The notes beneath the pieces were generated by a model. It ran no database searches. It was given only the letters and a program-made list of their open reading frames with translations, and was not told the origin of the DNA. Shown here piece after piece: positions 1 to 12,473 of a DNA stretch of 64,000 nt (position 1 is the stretch's first letter; every line of letters starts with the position of its first letter). The stretch is from Cycas panzhihuaensis (taxonomy: Eukaryota; Cycadophyta): positions 136,717,741 through 136,781,740 of the forward strand of contig CM041465.1 of the NCBI GenBank assembly GCA_023213395.1, in the 5' to 3' direction. The position numbers were made by a program, and so were the translations under genes.

Positions 1-1672
1 CAAAAAATATTCAAATTTGATTAAATTTGGTTTTGACCTCATAAAAAATATATAACCTCTCCTATACAAATTAACGACTGTAGATACCAAATTAAATTTC
101 AATTCTTTTTTTTTTTTCAGTTGTATTATCTGTTTACAATCCTCTGCCTATAAAATCTCAACCACCCTATTTCAAATCTTTGTTGATTCGAATGATTCTG
201 GATAGTATTGGAGCTCTCCACCTCCATTCATTTTTCAAGCCGCTAACTCTTTTCATCCTATTGCCTGGTCAAAGCCACAAATCATGCCATAGAAATTGTA
301 GGTATGGGGGAGAACATAGGTTGTATGTAGAAACCCTACATAGTTGAGGGATAAACACCTACAACTACATCCACAATGCCAAGTGATGCATTATGCATAT
401 AGAGAATGCCTCGGTTCCATAGATCACACTTGAGATAAAGCATAGTTACCAACGATGCAAGCCATAGCATCTGTATTAGCCATTGAGAAGGAGTCATCCA
501 ACAATAGAGAAACCCTATCTCATCATTACAGAGGAGGTTCTTATATCCTAACACGTAGATTACTACCACACAATAGATGCACATGCCCATATCAGAGATC
601 GACTGATATCGATACTTTATTTGCTTGCCAGTTACCATGGCATTGACTCTCATTGTTCAAATATACATACACATTCCCCACCAAACTATGACGTTACCCA
701 TGAATAATGCCTCACCACTTTGTCTATGCAATTTTTTTTTTGCCCTCAAAGGACAGCTACTTGTATATGGAGATTCCTAAAGGTGCAAGGAAATTATTTT
801 ATAGATTTTGTCTCTAATTTGGTAAATACACAACCTCCTCTACCCTGATAATGGCCCAAGTCAGTGGCCAGTTAATTCAAGGGATCTTGTTTAGTCCTAT
901 AAGTATTTGTCTTATGGTTGCACTAATTAATCCTAGTAGGCATAGAAAAAATAGAAGGGTTATCTAGTCACACTAACCAGACATCATTAAAGAGCAGGGA
1001 GGTGATGCCCTTGAGGGACATGGATAAGCCTGTCTAGTTAATTACTCCTAAATTTACTCATGAGCATACTCTCAACTTAAATTTACTCATTTGAACACTC
1101 TCAACTTATGCTAGAGCCAAGCTGGTGAAGATGGTTACAAAACATTATCCTGACTTGCTTGATTTGGACCTCCAAAACTAAGTGAGCACTCTCTATTATA
1201 GATAGATAGAATCCTTTGTGGGAGGTAATATCATGCAATAGCTAGCAGGCAGAATTTTTTATAGCAGTTTAGTTCCTTTTTCTTTTTACATACAACTTTT
1301 TCTTCTAGGCACTTCTATCAAGAGATCTATGACTGGATTCAGATGCTTCTAGGGTAGGTTATATTCTTTTATGCACTGCAACTATTTTTTCCTTTTTTAC
1401 ATAGAAGACTCTCTTTCTTATAGCTAGCTTCTAAAAAACCCTCAATATTTCTAACACAACTCTAATAAATATTTATAAGTATATGTATAAAACCCTCATT
1501 TTTTATAATAATTCAGTTTTACATCAATCACGGTCATTGGTTTGGCAACAAGGATAGCTTCAAAATTTCACCTTCTATAGGCAAAACCATAAACAAGTAC
1601 TTAACTCTACAGAGCCACCTCCACACATAAAAAGTGATGAACCTACACAAGGATAAACTTGACAAGCAACCT
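1..1672. other. AT-rich stretch without recognisable gene; probable interior of Copia-D
   Basis: No frame longer than about 105 codons is open and none resembles a known family. Because a minus-strand primer-binding site and LTR begin at its right edge, this stretch is inferred to be the leader and start of the internal region of a minus-strand copia element that leaves the window on the left. No gag motif could be read, so the assignment rests on position only. Confidence 0.35.
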
Positions 1673-1684
1673 GCTTTGATATCA
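1673..1684 (-). other. Primer-binding site of Copia-D (tRNA-iMet type)
   Basis: On the minus strand the twelve bases read TGATATCAAAGC. The usual plant initiator-methionine site is TGGTATCAGAGC, so two positions differ, both transitions. It directly abuts the LTR end at 1685, as expected for a minus-strand element. Confidence 0.65.
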
Positions 1685-2087
1685 TGTTAAAATATGTAAT
1701 GGAAACCATTCAAGATCATGCAATATTCAAGATCAATACAATAAGTATCATGAACATAATATTGTAGCATTAACTTGATATGAAAGAGATTACATCACAA
1801 TGTCTCCACAACAATAATAATATCATAATGGACTCTATATTAACTTAATATCCTGCTATTCTACCTTAACCACTTATTTATATATCACAAGTGGAAAGAG
1901 TAGGAAGACATGTGTTATATGTGGGATAAATGACCTCTTACATAACCAACCACATAACACTTATTTATTGACCAATAATCTAATGGCCACTTACTTCCAT
2001 AAGTGCGTATTACATAACATTAATTCCTAGACATGACACTTACCTAAATATAAAGGACACTTACACATTCAATATTATCTTCCAACA
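1685..2087 (-). repeat. 5' LTR of Copia-D, 403 bp
   Basis: Read on the minus strand the block begins TGTTGGAAGA and ends TTTTAACA, so it has TG...CA termini, and it is followed immediately by the primer site. A TATA-like stretch (GATATATAAATAAG) lies inside. The flanking five bases on the right are TCTCT; the partner LTR and the second copy of the duplication would lie outside the window. The block probably interrupts or abuts Gypsy-A, whose coding remnants begin a few hundred bases to the right. Confidence 0.65.
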
Positions 2088-2559
2088 TCTCTTTATAAGT
2101 ATGAAGGAACCATTTCATGTGATAAGTTGGTGTAAATTCCATCTTTGGTTTCTGACCCTCTCAATCACATTACATCCTAATCAAGTATACCATATCAATT
2201 TGACATTCTCGTATAGCTTGATTGGGGCTATCCTATTTAGATGATCCCTTCACAAATAACATCCACCCTTATTGATGTTATCCCCCTCATATTAATTCCC
2301 TCATTGCCATAATAAACCTCCTTGAATGAGATTCCCCATGCTCCTCTTTGCGATACCCACTCTCTCCTCAAGAGTATCCTTCATCTAGACCATTTTGAGA
2401 ATCATGAGGCTATTCTTAAAGATATTTAGCAGGCTCTTCTCCCAATTTTCCACCTAACCATCATAAACTAGGTTTCTCCAAATGTATCCACTTAAACCCT
2501 TCCTCGTCAACTTATGACCACCAGGTCATTCCTTTGACATTACCACTCAATTTGGCTCC

Positions 2560-4163
2560 TCTTCATTTTGAAGAAGGAAATACCATGTTAGTTGAGGATA
2601 TTATTGATATTAATCTGGGAACTCAAGAATAACCTAAACTAATCAAAGTTGGTGCTAGTTATTCCCTTTTATAAGTGGAGCAATTACATAATATTTTTAT
2701 CGAATTTTATTTTGTCTTTGTATTAGATTGCTCTGACATGAAAGGCCTCTACCTAGACATCATGGTTCATAATATCACTATTGTACTAGGGCCCAAACCC
2801 AAACACCAAAGACAAAGGCCATCCATTATCAACTTTTCATCACTATTAAGCAAGAGGCAGAAAAACTTCTCAAAGTAGGATTTATTAAATTAATTAATTA
2901 TTCTCAATGGGTATCTAACATCATCCCCATTACTAAAAAGAATGGTTTTATTTAAATTTTTATTAATTTTTGGGATGTAAATGATTCCTACCCTAAAGAT
3001 AATTTTTCACTCCTCTTTATTGATTAAATCTAGGACCAAACTACCAACTTTAAACTAATTTCTATTATGGATAGTTTTTTAGGGTATAATCAAATCTTTC
3101 TCTCTCTTTAAGACTGCCATAAAACTATTTTTACCACACCCTAAGGTACATTTATCTATAAGGTCGTGCCCTTTGGCCTTAAAAATGCTAATGTAACTTA
3201 TTAATGAGCCATGGTGTTCATTTTTCATGACTTATTAGAAAGCACCATAGTACCATACCTTGATGATATGTTAGGTCTATCACACCATGAGAGGACCAAA
3301 TCCATGATCTAAGGACCATCTTTGAATGCTACTGGAAATATTACCATTGTCCAAATCCAAACAAGTGTATTTTTGTAATCACCTCTAGGAAAATGCTCGC
3401 TAATATTATTTTCAAAAATGGTATTAAGGTGGGTCTAGATAAGGTTATAGTCATTATTAAAATGTCACCACCATGCACTTAGAAATAGGTCAAATCATTT
3501 TTAAGGAGACTTATCTTTTTATAACAATTCCTTGTTGATTTTTTCCTCAATGCCAAACCTCTAACCAACCTTCCTAAGAAAGGTGCTCTTATTGAATAGA
3601 CCTCAACCACTTAGGAATCCATCAATAAGCTCAAATAAGCCCTGATCTTGGTTCCTATGCTCACTCCACCATGTTTTGATGAGTCATTAATTATATATAC
3701 CTCATCCATAGAGGAATCTCTTAGTATTATGTTAGCCTAAGAAGATGGATTTGCCAAAGAATGATCCATTTACTTTATTAATCATTCTTTGGTAGTTGTT
3801 GAGCTTAATTACTCTTCATATGAAAAAGAGTGATTGGCCTTAGTTTATACTACTAAAAAGCTGCAACATTACCTATTAGGTAATATTATTTTCATGATTG
3901 CTTAGTCTAATCCAATTTACCTAATCCTTGCTAAATTAATCTAACTAAATAAGTTGATAGGTGGGCCTTATTATTACAAGAATTTCACTTGAAAATGGTA
4001 AATCAAAAGTCTAGAAAGGGAATGGTAGCATTACTTCTTAATCACAATTATATTAGTGTCAATGACTTACTCCTAGAGAAGTATATCTTATAAGTTAACA
4101 TTGTTCCTATAAATCATGATTAGTATAAAGACATTTGAGATTATCTTTTAGACCAAACTTACC
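2560..4163 (+). pseudogene. Gypsy-A pol, part 1: protease-RT linker, reverse transcriptase, RNase H
   Basis: The frame near 2610 reads INLGTQE, typical of the linker before gypsy reverse transcriptase. Around 2870-3000 the text follows the RT N-terminus (EKLLKVGFIK, then WVSNIIPITKKNG). Around 3065-3280 come MDSFLGYNQI, PFGLKNANVTY and the catalytic box YLDD. About 3380-3480 gives the NKCIFVITS region, and about 3690-4020 is RNase H (YEKE-LALVYTT-KKLQHYL). Stop codons are frequent, many at expected glutamine positions, and frames shift several times, so it is non-functional. It stops at the Copia-A target duplication TTACC (4159-4163). Confidence 0.85.
4159..4163. repeat. Target-site duplication of Copia-A, left copy (TTACC)
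   Basis: TTACC lies directly before the left LTR. The same five bases follow the right LTR at 9242-9246. The pair defines the insertion exactly. Confidence 0.9.
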
Positions 4164-4367
4164 TATTAACTTAAATCAAGGAGACAGAAGGCTGATAAGA
4201 GAACTCAACAATCTTTATTGAGACGATGATCTTCTTAAATACATGATTGTACTTGTAACCATTATGTCATGATGTGTAACCAACCTCTGAGGTTATGACA
4301 CATGCCACATTTACATGTATAAGTTATATAATTAATGATTCTTTAGATAAAACATTATCTCCTAGCA
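4164..4367 (-). repeat. 3' LTR of Copia-A
   Basis: 204 bp, aligned without gaps to 9038-9241. On the plus strand the left terminus reads TATTAACTT where the other copy has TGTTAACTT, and the right terminus reads CTAGCA against CTAACA. Confidence 0.92.
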
Positions 4368-4371
4368 CCCT

Positions 4372-7300
4372 CTCTTAGTGTTTTGTCTCTCTCAAACCTA
4401 TCTTGTCTCTCAAGAACTGAAATTTTTCTTTTCCTAGTGTCTTTGTTAATAAGTCTATACTTTATTCTATAGTATAGCAATATTCCAGCTTGATTTCCTT
4501 ATTATGAAACTTTTCCCTTATGAAATTATGGTGAACTTCATTGTGCTTAGCTCTAGCATGAAGAATAGGATTCTTGGTTAACTTGATAGTACTTTGATTA
4601 TCACAGTATAGAGTTATTGCTTGGTCTTGAGGCTGATTCAAATCAATCAAAAGTTGTCAGAGCCATACTACTTCACAGGTTACAGTTACTGTTGCTCTGT
4701 ATTTTGCTTCAGTTGAGGAGAGTGCAACAGTTGATTATTTTTTATTGTACCATGAGATTACAGCTAGTCCCAAGAAGAAACAATAGCCATCGATGGATTT
4801 TTTTTTGTTTTTATCACCTACCTAATCCAAATTATAATATCCTATGAGTTCCACTGATCCTTTTTGTGAGTAGATTAGTTTCAATTCTATTGTTCCTTGC
4901 AGATATCTCAATATTCTCTAAGCCACATTCTAATGTCTCACTCTAGGTTCTTGCATGTACTTGAGTACTTTGACAGAATAAGATATATCAGATCTAGTGG
5001 TTGTAAGGTAAATTAATCTACCAATTAGTTGTATATATAGAGTGACATCAATTATTTGTTCCTTTTCATCTGGCACTAAGTCAAAATTGATCTCCATAGG
5101 TGTTACACACAGATTGTAATCTGTCATGCTAAATTTTCCTAGCAGGTCTTTTATGTATTTACTTTGTGAGATAAAAATGTATTCTTACTCTTAACTTACT
5201 TCCAATCCTAGATAGCAATTCAGAACACCAAGATCTATCATTTCAAACTTCTTTTCTAACTGACCTTTTATTTCTATAATTGACTCATCATCATTTCCTA
5301 TTAGTATCACATCATCTACATAAATAGCAATTATGGTAATTCGATCATCCTTTTTCTTTGTGTATAGACTGAAATCTAAACTGTAGTGTTGAAAATCATT
5401 ATTACATAAGTGTTGATCTAGTTTGACGTATTAGGCATGAGGGGCTTGCTTCAGTCTGTACAGGGCCTTTTTAACTTACACACCAATTGTTCTTGTCCTT
5501 TCTTGACATAACCCTCAAGTTGTGTCACATACACATCTTCTTCAAGATCACCATTCAAGAAAATACTCTTTACATCTAATTGATAGATTTTCTAATTATA
5601 TAATGCTGTAAGAGCTATCATTGTTCTTACTATATCCAACTTTGGTATAGGTAAGAAGGTCTCTTTCAAAGTCAATTCTAGTTATCTGGGTATATTCCTT
5701 AGCAACAAGACAAGCTTTGTATTTTTCGATCTTTCCATTAGCACCTTCCTTGATCTTATATACCTACCTATAATTAACTATAGGTTTGACTGGAGGAAGT
5801 TCTACCAGTTCCTATGTCTGATTTTCAATAATTGAATCCATTTCAACGTCCATTGCTGTCTTCCATTTTGGTTGATCTTGAGCCTCCTAGAAGGATTGAG
5901 GTTCAGTTCTATTGACCAGAGCTTTTGGTCTTTAACTCCTTATTTTATGTCAAGTATACTTCCTCCTTCTTCAATAGTCTTAATAAACCACTTGGCCAAT
6001 TTCTTTTTCTTTCTTTAGTCTTCTCTTGTTTTTGGGGTTTCTAAATGAGATTCTACCTCCTGTGTTGTGTTTCCTTCTTCACTTGAATCTTCGTGAGATG
6101 AGCAAGATGAGATTTCTTCAGTAGTGATGTCTGAGATTTCTTTTGTAAAGACCTCTTTATTTGAATTCTTTGTTTCTCCTTTAGTTATCCCAATTTAAGG
6201 TTAAGGATCCAAGCTTTTTATATTAAAGACTATATCTCTACTAACATATATCTTATTTATTTTTTAATCAATGCATTTATAAGCTTTTGAATTCTTATTA
6301 TATCCTATCATAATATATTCTATACTTTTTGCATCAATTTTTTATCTCCTTTTGTCTGGTATGTGTACATAAGCTTGGCTACCAAACACTTTAAGGGAAC
6401 TAACATCAGGTTTTTTACTTGTCTATGCTTCTTCCAATGTGATGTTCTTCGGATCTTTAGTTGGACTTTTGTTTATAAGATAGCAGGTTGTATTCACAAT
6501 TTCTGCCCAATATGATTTTGGAACCTACCTTTCATGTACCATGCTACGAGCCATTTCCATCAAGGTTCTATTTTTTCTTTCAGTAACACTATTGGATTGT
6601 GAAGTGTAGGGCGTGGTCATTTGTCTTCAAATGCCATTCCTCTTACAGTAGGTTAGGAATTCATTAGAGATGTATTCTCCTCTTCCATCTGATCTGATGT
6701 ATTTTATTTTAGATTCTGACTTAAGTTCTACCTTTGCTTTAAATTCCTTAAAAACTTCAAAAACTTTTAATTTATTATGTAGAAAATACACCCAAACTTT
6801 TCTAGTGAAATCATAAATGAAAGTTAGGAAGTACCTACAACTATTTATTAAAAGTGGTGTAAGCGGTCTGCAGAGATCCATATAAATCAATTCTAATTGT
6901 AAGGCAATCCATATACCATATCATGTTTTTTCATTTTCTTTAATGTTTCTACTAGTAGATGCACGTACTTCAAATGCCACATTTTATTATCAGAATTCAC
7001 AAGAGTATAAGCTTTTGGACTTGGACTGGGCATTATGCGATGTGAAACTAGTTTATATAGATCATTTCTCCTAATACCTTTTACAACTATTTCTCTATTA
7101 TTTTTCATATCCAATATTTGACAGAGACCATCTTCATCAAACACAATTCTTAGCCCTTTTTAACTAAGTTGTGAGATAGACAGAAGGTTCATTTTGAGAT
7201 CAAGGACCAACAGGATATTTCCAATTTTTTACACTACAATGTACATTAATAGAAATAGTACCCAGTCCTTTAACTTATGGTGGATACTTCTCACTTAATT

Positions 7301-8371
7301 CTACTGATTTGTTGATGTTACAGGGTCTCAAGATTTCAAACCAGTCTTGGTGATTCGTCATGTGTTGTAAAGTTCTAGAGTCGATGAACCACGTGTCTAT
7401 TTCCTTTAATCCTACTGACAAGATAACCATGAATGTTATTTCTTCTTCTTCTTCTTTAATTTGTTCTTTACTGTAGTTGCCCACAGGTCTTTTCCCTTTT
7501 TAAATGTCTACTCTCCTCTGAGGACATTAATAGGGATAATATCCTGACTATCCACAATGATAACATACATCGAATGCTCTATAAGTACTGGTGAAATGTC
7601 TGGATTTGCCATAGTTAAAACATATCTTGGAGTCTCAAATTTATCTGCATCCTCTATTATCTAAATAACAACCACCAGTAAAATTCCTAGAGCCTAGATT
7701 CTATCCCCTTCCATGTCAATGGCTTCATCCTTGAGATCCTAGATTTAATCTAAAAGCAAAAGCATCTTCCAGTTCTACTGAGTCTTTTATCACTTGTTTC
7801 TTTGTTCCTGTCTAAGCAATACTTTAGTCAACTCATCAAGGGTCATTATATCAATCTAATTACTATTTATGATAGTATTGATGATTACATCAAAGATCTT
7901 TGGCAATTTGCTAACTACCATCTAAACAAGTTCTGGTTCTAGCAAAACTTCTCTAGCACTTAAAAGTCCATTTCTAAATGAAGTGACCTTATGTATAAAG
8001 TCAATCATTATTTCATGCTCTTTTATATGTAACTTGTAGAATTCTCCATTTAGAGTAAATATTCGAGCCTTATTTTTCTAACTAAATAGATTTTTCAAGC
8101 ATTTCCAAATAGTTGAAGTTAAGGTCAATTTTTCCTTGTATACCAAGAGAGGGTCTGAAACAGACAATTTAAGAATAATTACTCTTGCATTATCGCTTTC
8201 CAACCGATTGGGTAGGGTTGCATTAGCATCATTAGGCTTGGTTTCAGTTCCAAAAGTAATATTCCAAGTATTGCGGGCCCTAAGCAGAGTTTTAAAGTTT
8301 ATTTTCTAGATATAATAGTTACTATCAGTGAGTTTGTCTTGCTTACAAAGACCATAAAGTAGAGCAACCAT
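4372..8371 (-). pseudogene. Copia-A gag-pol polyprotein remnant
   Basis: A methionine codon at 8371 (minus) opens a gag-like frame (MVALLYGLCKQDKLTDSNYY). Near 7600-7530 two zinc-knuckle remnants occur (CFNYGKSRHF and CYHCG). Protease lies at 7484-7275 (WFIDSRTLQHMT, where DSG would be usual). The pre-integrase block MWHLKYVHL is at 7144-6893. The integrase core at 6890-6627 includes DGRGEYIS. The reverse transcriptase box YVDD is at 5322-5311, and the RT-RNase H connection is at 5127-4930. RNase H ends at 4650-4462 with YCDNQSTIKL, and the tail runs to about 4372. Many in-frame stops and shifts make it inactive. Coordinates are the outer bounds, not one open frame. Confidence 0.9.
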
Positions 8372-9025
8372 TATTAATGAAGAGAGAGAAATTTAAACTG
8401 GTCTGACTATATAATTATATAGATTTTCGTATAAAATCTTAAGTGTACAGACAAGAATAAATAGTACCTCAAAAGAGAGTTATTTTTGCCCTCTACACAG
8501 ATTTGAACTTGGTTTTACAAAACAACTTTCCATTTGAGAGAAAATAACCTCGAAAGGATTAGACGGGCACATAAGGTTTGAGCTTATTTTGGCTTAAATC
8601 CACCAATTCTCTTCAGAAAACTAGACAAAATCAATTCTAAATAGTTAATAATAGAGATTCGAATATTTTAGAAAAATTTTTACTTAGATTCAAGCTCAAT
8701 TTTGACTCTAATCGATTTTTTCCTCTCTAATCTCGTGCAGACTAGTCTTCACCTAATTTGACCCCTGAAATGACTTCAAATATCTTTGACTCAGTAGAGA
8801 GAGTTGATGAGTGTACTTTGATCTACTTGTCCACTAAATTTTGTCTCATTCTAAGGACTTTAAAATTTTGGCGTCCGTACAGTTTCTGTATAATTCCATA
8901 CACAGTCAATTAATGCTCTTCTTTCGTACTGGAGAGTCTTCCAGACTTGCCTTCCTTCTTAAACCCTTGACTTATCTTCAGGAATTACAACTTCTTCTTT
9001 CATATGAGTAGTTACACCTAAACTT

Positions 9026-9037
9026 GCTCTACTACCA
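9026..9037 (-). other. Primer-binding site of Copia-A
   Basis: Minus-strand TGGTAGTAGAGC immediately follows the 5' LTR. It matches the tRNA-iMet complement TGGTATCAGAGC at ten of twelve positions. Confidence 0.85.
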
Positions 9038-9241
9038 TGTTAACTTAAATTAAGGAGACAGAAGGCTAATAAGAGAACTCAATAATCTTTATTGAGAGGA
9101 TGATCTTCTTAAATACATGACTGTACTTGCAACTATTATGTCATGATGTGTAACCAACCTCTAAGGTTATGACACATGTCACATTTACATGTATAAGTTA
9201 CATAATTAATGATTCTTTAGATAAAACATTGCCTCCTAACA
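9038..9241 (-). repeat. 5' LTR of Copia-A
   Basis: 204 bp with intact TG...CA ends (plus-strand TGTTAACTT to CTAACA). It is followed by the second TTACC at 9242-9246. Confidence 0.92.
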
Positions 9242-9246
9242 TTACC

Positions 9247-9719
9247 CTCCCAATGACAATTCCAAGAAGAGAAAAAGAGTAAGGGCCTCCATTGGCTAAT
9301 ACCTTCTTCTAGATGATGTATTATATAAATGCTACTTCGATGAGATTTTGTTACGATGCCTCTCACCTTTTGAAGCCCAAGTTGTCCTAGTTGAATACCA
9401 TGACGACATCTATGATGGCCATTTTAATGGCTTGTCCATAGCCCTACAAATTCTCTGAATGGGATTTTAATGGTCAAGTCTATTCAAAATGAATATTTAT
9501 ATGTAAAAATGTAAGAAATGCCAAATACATTTGTCTTTAATTCATCAACTAGCTACTTCACTTAGATTAATCCTTGTCCCCTAGCCATTCTCTCAATGAG
9601 GTCTCAACCTTATTAAAAAAAAATTACCCCCCATCTTCTTCTATATACAAGTTCATTTTAATTGCAATTGAATATTCCATGAAATAGAGTGAGGCAATCC
9701 CTTTAACCACCATAACCAA
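9247..9719 (+). pseudogene. Gypsy-A pol, part 2: RNase H-integrase spacer and integrase zinc finger
   Basis: The text resumes the gypsy polyprotein right after Copia-A: LLDDVLYKCYFDEILLRCL, then the histidines of EYHDDIYDGHFNG and the cysteines of KCKKCQIHLSLIHQ. This is the HHCC zinc finger that opens a gypsy integrase. The following stretch (about 9560-9715) resembles the start of the integrase core and breaks off at the Copia-B target duplication AAAAG. Stops replace expected arginine or glutamine and tryptophan codons. Confidence 0.85.
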
Positions 9720-9724
9720 AAAAG

Positions 9725-10111
9725 TGTTAAAACTTATAGTGTCAACTTCATTACCATGTAACATATGTGTATATGTATATATTTATGTACCATGGGTGAC
9801 CCCTATTTGTAATTTAATCATAATTTGTAAATATGTTAGGTCCATCATTTATATCAATAAGTCAGCCAATAATATTGATGTAAACATTGGTGGTATGCTT
9901 ATAAATTAAGCCCCTGTCACCTCATTTAAATAATGGAAGATTTATAAATGTAGAAGCTCTACCAGATTGTAGCCTCAGAGTGTAACAAATTTGCTTGTGA
10001 ATATTTGTCTATCTTATTTACTCATGTGCATGGTTATTTTGATATTTCAATAGTTTACAATGTTTTATTGATGGCTGTGTATAGATATTAGATCCTATAT
10101 CTATTTTTTCA
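9725..10111 (+). repeat. 5' LTR of Copia-B
   Basis: 387 bp, beginning TGTTAAAAC and ending TTTTTTCA. It contains a short TATA/CATA-rich patch (about 9765-9790), a feature shared with other LTRs of the family. Confidence 0.9.
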
Positions 10112-10123
10112 TGGTATCAAAGC
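10112..10123 (+). other. Primer-binding site of Copia-B
   Basis: TGGTATCAAAGC directly after the 5' LTR; one mismatch to the tRNA-iMet complement TGGTATCAGAGC. Confidence 0.9.
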
Positions 10124-11699
10124 CATTACTCCATTTATAGTTGGTTGAAGAAACGTATGAGAAATGGAGGTTCATTTACCCATAATAACATCCTATTCCC
10201 ACTATTTTTCAAGTTTTCATCAATATTTTGTAGCCACTAGCTAATCTAAGGCTCCTTTAGGTTGTTTTTAGTTCATTTCAACTTCATCGTGTAGGTTTCC
10301 TAGCTTGTAGTAGTCCAAAGAATACATAGCTCTAGTTTTAGATAAAATGGCTTTATTTTGGCCCTTGTTTCAACCCTAATTCATTTGTGCTAGCTACATC
10401 TTGCCCCTGAACAAAGATCTAATAAATCTAATAGTCTTATGGCATTACTAGGCTGTTGTTCCAAGCTTTTATATAGAGATTTCAGTGGTCATTTGCCCAT
10501 TTTTAGTCCTAGGTAGCCATACAGCCTCTAAATGATTCTATGACCTTGCTTGAGTTTCCTTTTCCTTGTAACAACTCTAAACCTAAAGGAGGGTTCCACA
10601 ACCTATAGATATGATTCAAATAAAAAAATAAAGCAAACTCGAAGTGATTTAGGGCTTGTTTTCCTTATCATACCTTGTTTGGGTTGCGTGCGTGCCATGG
10701 AAAGTCACATGATTTTTCTCTCCTTTAAAATTTTAATTTTCTAACTTCATTCTTCATAAAGTTCAAGATACATTAAGTTAGATTTGAATCCATCACTTAA
10801 ATCCGCTAAAAAGGCCCCTATTTTGATTATATTTTGACTTCATACAACCATATCTTTATCATAAAGGGGAAGATCTTAAAAAAGATTAATTATCTTTTAT
10901 AATTTTTAACTTTGTAAAAAGTTTAGGGTGTATTTGATAGTTTCTCAAGTCTGCATAGCCCCTAACAGTCCAACAGGTGGTCACATGCTGTAGTTCGATG
11001 ACTAGAGGCCAAGTTTAACAGGGGCTTAAGCCCTAACCTTACCAAATTTTTAGCATAAAGGATACATGTTACTATTTTCTTTATAACCTTTTAACAGAGA
11101 GTTAGAATCAGGTGCCATCTAAACCATTGGAAAGATAATTTAGAGAGCTATAGTTTAAAGCTATTTTTAGCTTGATTTGAGTCCATTTAATAAGAGTTCT
11201 AAGCTACTAAAGTTGATTTATCTATTTGAGCATTCTTAAAACTGTTTTCATCATTTGAAAGCCTAAACTTAAATTTTCATAAGATTTTTATACATTATAT
11301 ATTATTATTGACTAATAGTAAGTTGTTCTACTCTATTTTTTAGGCTAGTAAGCGCTTGTGGTTTGGTTATTATAGGTGTTCTTCTTAGATGTTGAGTGGA
11401 TCTTCTTAGATCAAGTAGTTTCAAAGAGCTCACTAAACCCTTCTTTTTCCTTTTAATTTCTTGAATTTATTTCCACTTTTTAGTTTTTCTTATTCAAAAT
11501 AAAACTTGCTTATAAATAAGATCACCTTAAAATTGATCTTTAACTTGAAATCTTAATTAAGATAATCCTAAATCAATAAGAAAACTATATTAGCCTTGCA
11601 AGGCGAGTGATTAGGACCCCTAAAGTTACCACTCTATATATGCCCTTAGTATTTCTCTAATTTTCTAAGGAAACCATTGTCTACAAGGTGTATTAAGTG
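10124..11699 (+). other. Long untranslated leader of Copia-B, no gene
   Basis: About 1.6 kb between the primer site and gag, with no conserved frame. It aligns by eye with the leader of Copia-C (roughly 59260-60960, reverse complement): for example the stretch near 11130-11500 matches 59460-59840. This confirms it is element sequence rather than a captured gene. Confidence 0.75.
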
Positions 11700-12473
11700 G
11701 TAGGCTGAGGTGGAAATAATTAAACTCAATGGCCTAAATAACTTTATAACTTGAAAGAAATAAGTAAAAAACCTACTTATTATAAATGATTATTAGGGCT
11801 ATATTAATGGTGATATCTCCTTACCTAGACTAACCCAAGATCCTAATGATTCTAACATCATAATTTTATTTGATCAAATTGCCTTAGTTAACTTTAAAGT
11901 TAAGGATAATATAGCATTGTCTTTCCTCTATTTATTGATAAAAGGCTAAGTGGATCAGAATATAGAAACAACACAAACCTCTCACAGAGCCTAGACTATC
12001 CTATGTGCTCTTTATGGGAGGAAAGATGAGTCAAGATCCTTGGCTCTTAAAGTATGTCTATTTACTATTCCTTTTACTGGAAACATTACTGCTCATCTAA
12101 CTAAAGTTAAGACAATTAGAAATTAACTAATAATCGTTAAAGAAGCTCTATTAGACTATGACTTTATATCTAACATTCTTAATATCCTCCCAATAAAATA
12201 CAATAGTTTATTTCTAAACTCCATGATAATTACATTAAAATAGACTTTATCAGCTTTGAGGGACTCTTACTAAGGGAAGAAAACATTCTCAACCTATAAG
12301 AGGTAACATCTACCTCTGACTTGGCCCCTATATTTATAGCTTAGAATTCAGAGAGGGATAAGACTACATAATAACTAACTCAGTAGCTTAGTTAACTACA
12401 AAGTCTTACTCAATAATTGGACTCCTTAAACATCTCATAAGAGACAAGTTAGCCACTAACTCAGTAGTAACCA
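11700..12473 (+). pseudogene. Copia-B gag, part 1
   Basis: Frames read LNGLNNFIT, then LPRLTQDPNDSNIIILFDQIAL, ALYGRKDESRSLALKVCLF and IKYNSLFLNSM, the pattern of a plant copia Gag (UBN2-like). Stops replace several glutamine and tryptophan positions (for example LK-*-TLSALRDSY near 12235). The frame is cut at the Gypsy-B target duplication AACCA (12469-12473) and resumes at 18362. The start codon is uncertain. Confidence 0.75.

Larger units (their letters stand above)
4164..9241 (-). mobile_element. Copia-A: complete but decayed Ty1/copia element, 5.08 kb
   Basis: Two 204-bp LTRs, a tRNA-iMet primer site inside the right LTR, a purine tract inside the left LTR (minus-strand AAGAGAGGGTGC) and a perfect 5-bp target duplication are all present. 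Domain order along the minus strand is gag, protease, integrase, reverse transcriptase, RNase H, which is Ty1/copia. By eye the LTRs differ at about 14 of 204 positions, nearly all transitions. The element sits inside the RNase H-integrase spacer of Gypsy-A. Confidence 0.93.

Noticed and set aside
336-653. 105-codon minus-strand frame
   Set aside because: No family resemblance, starts and ends arbitrarily, and overlaps an equally long plus-strand frame.
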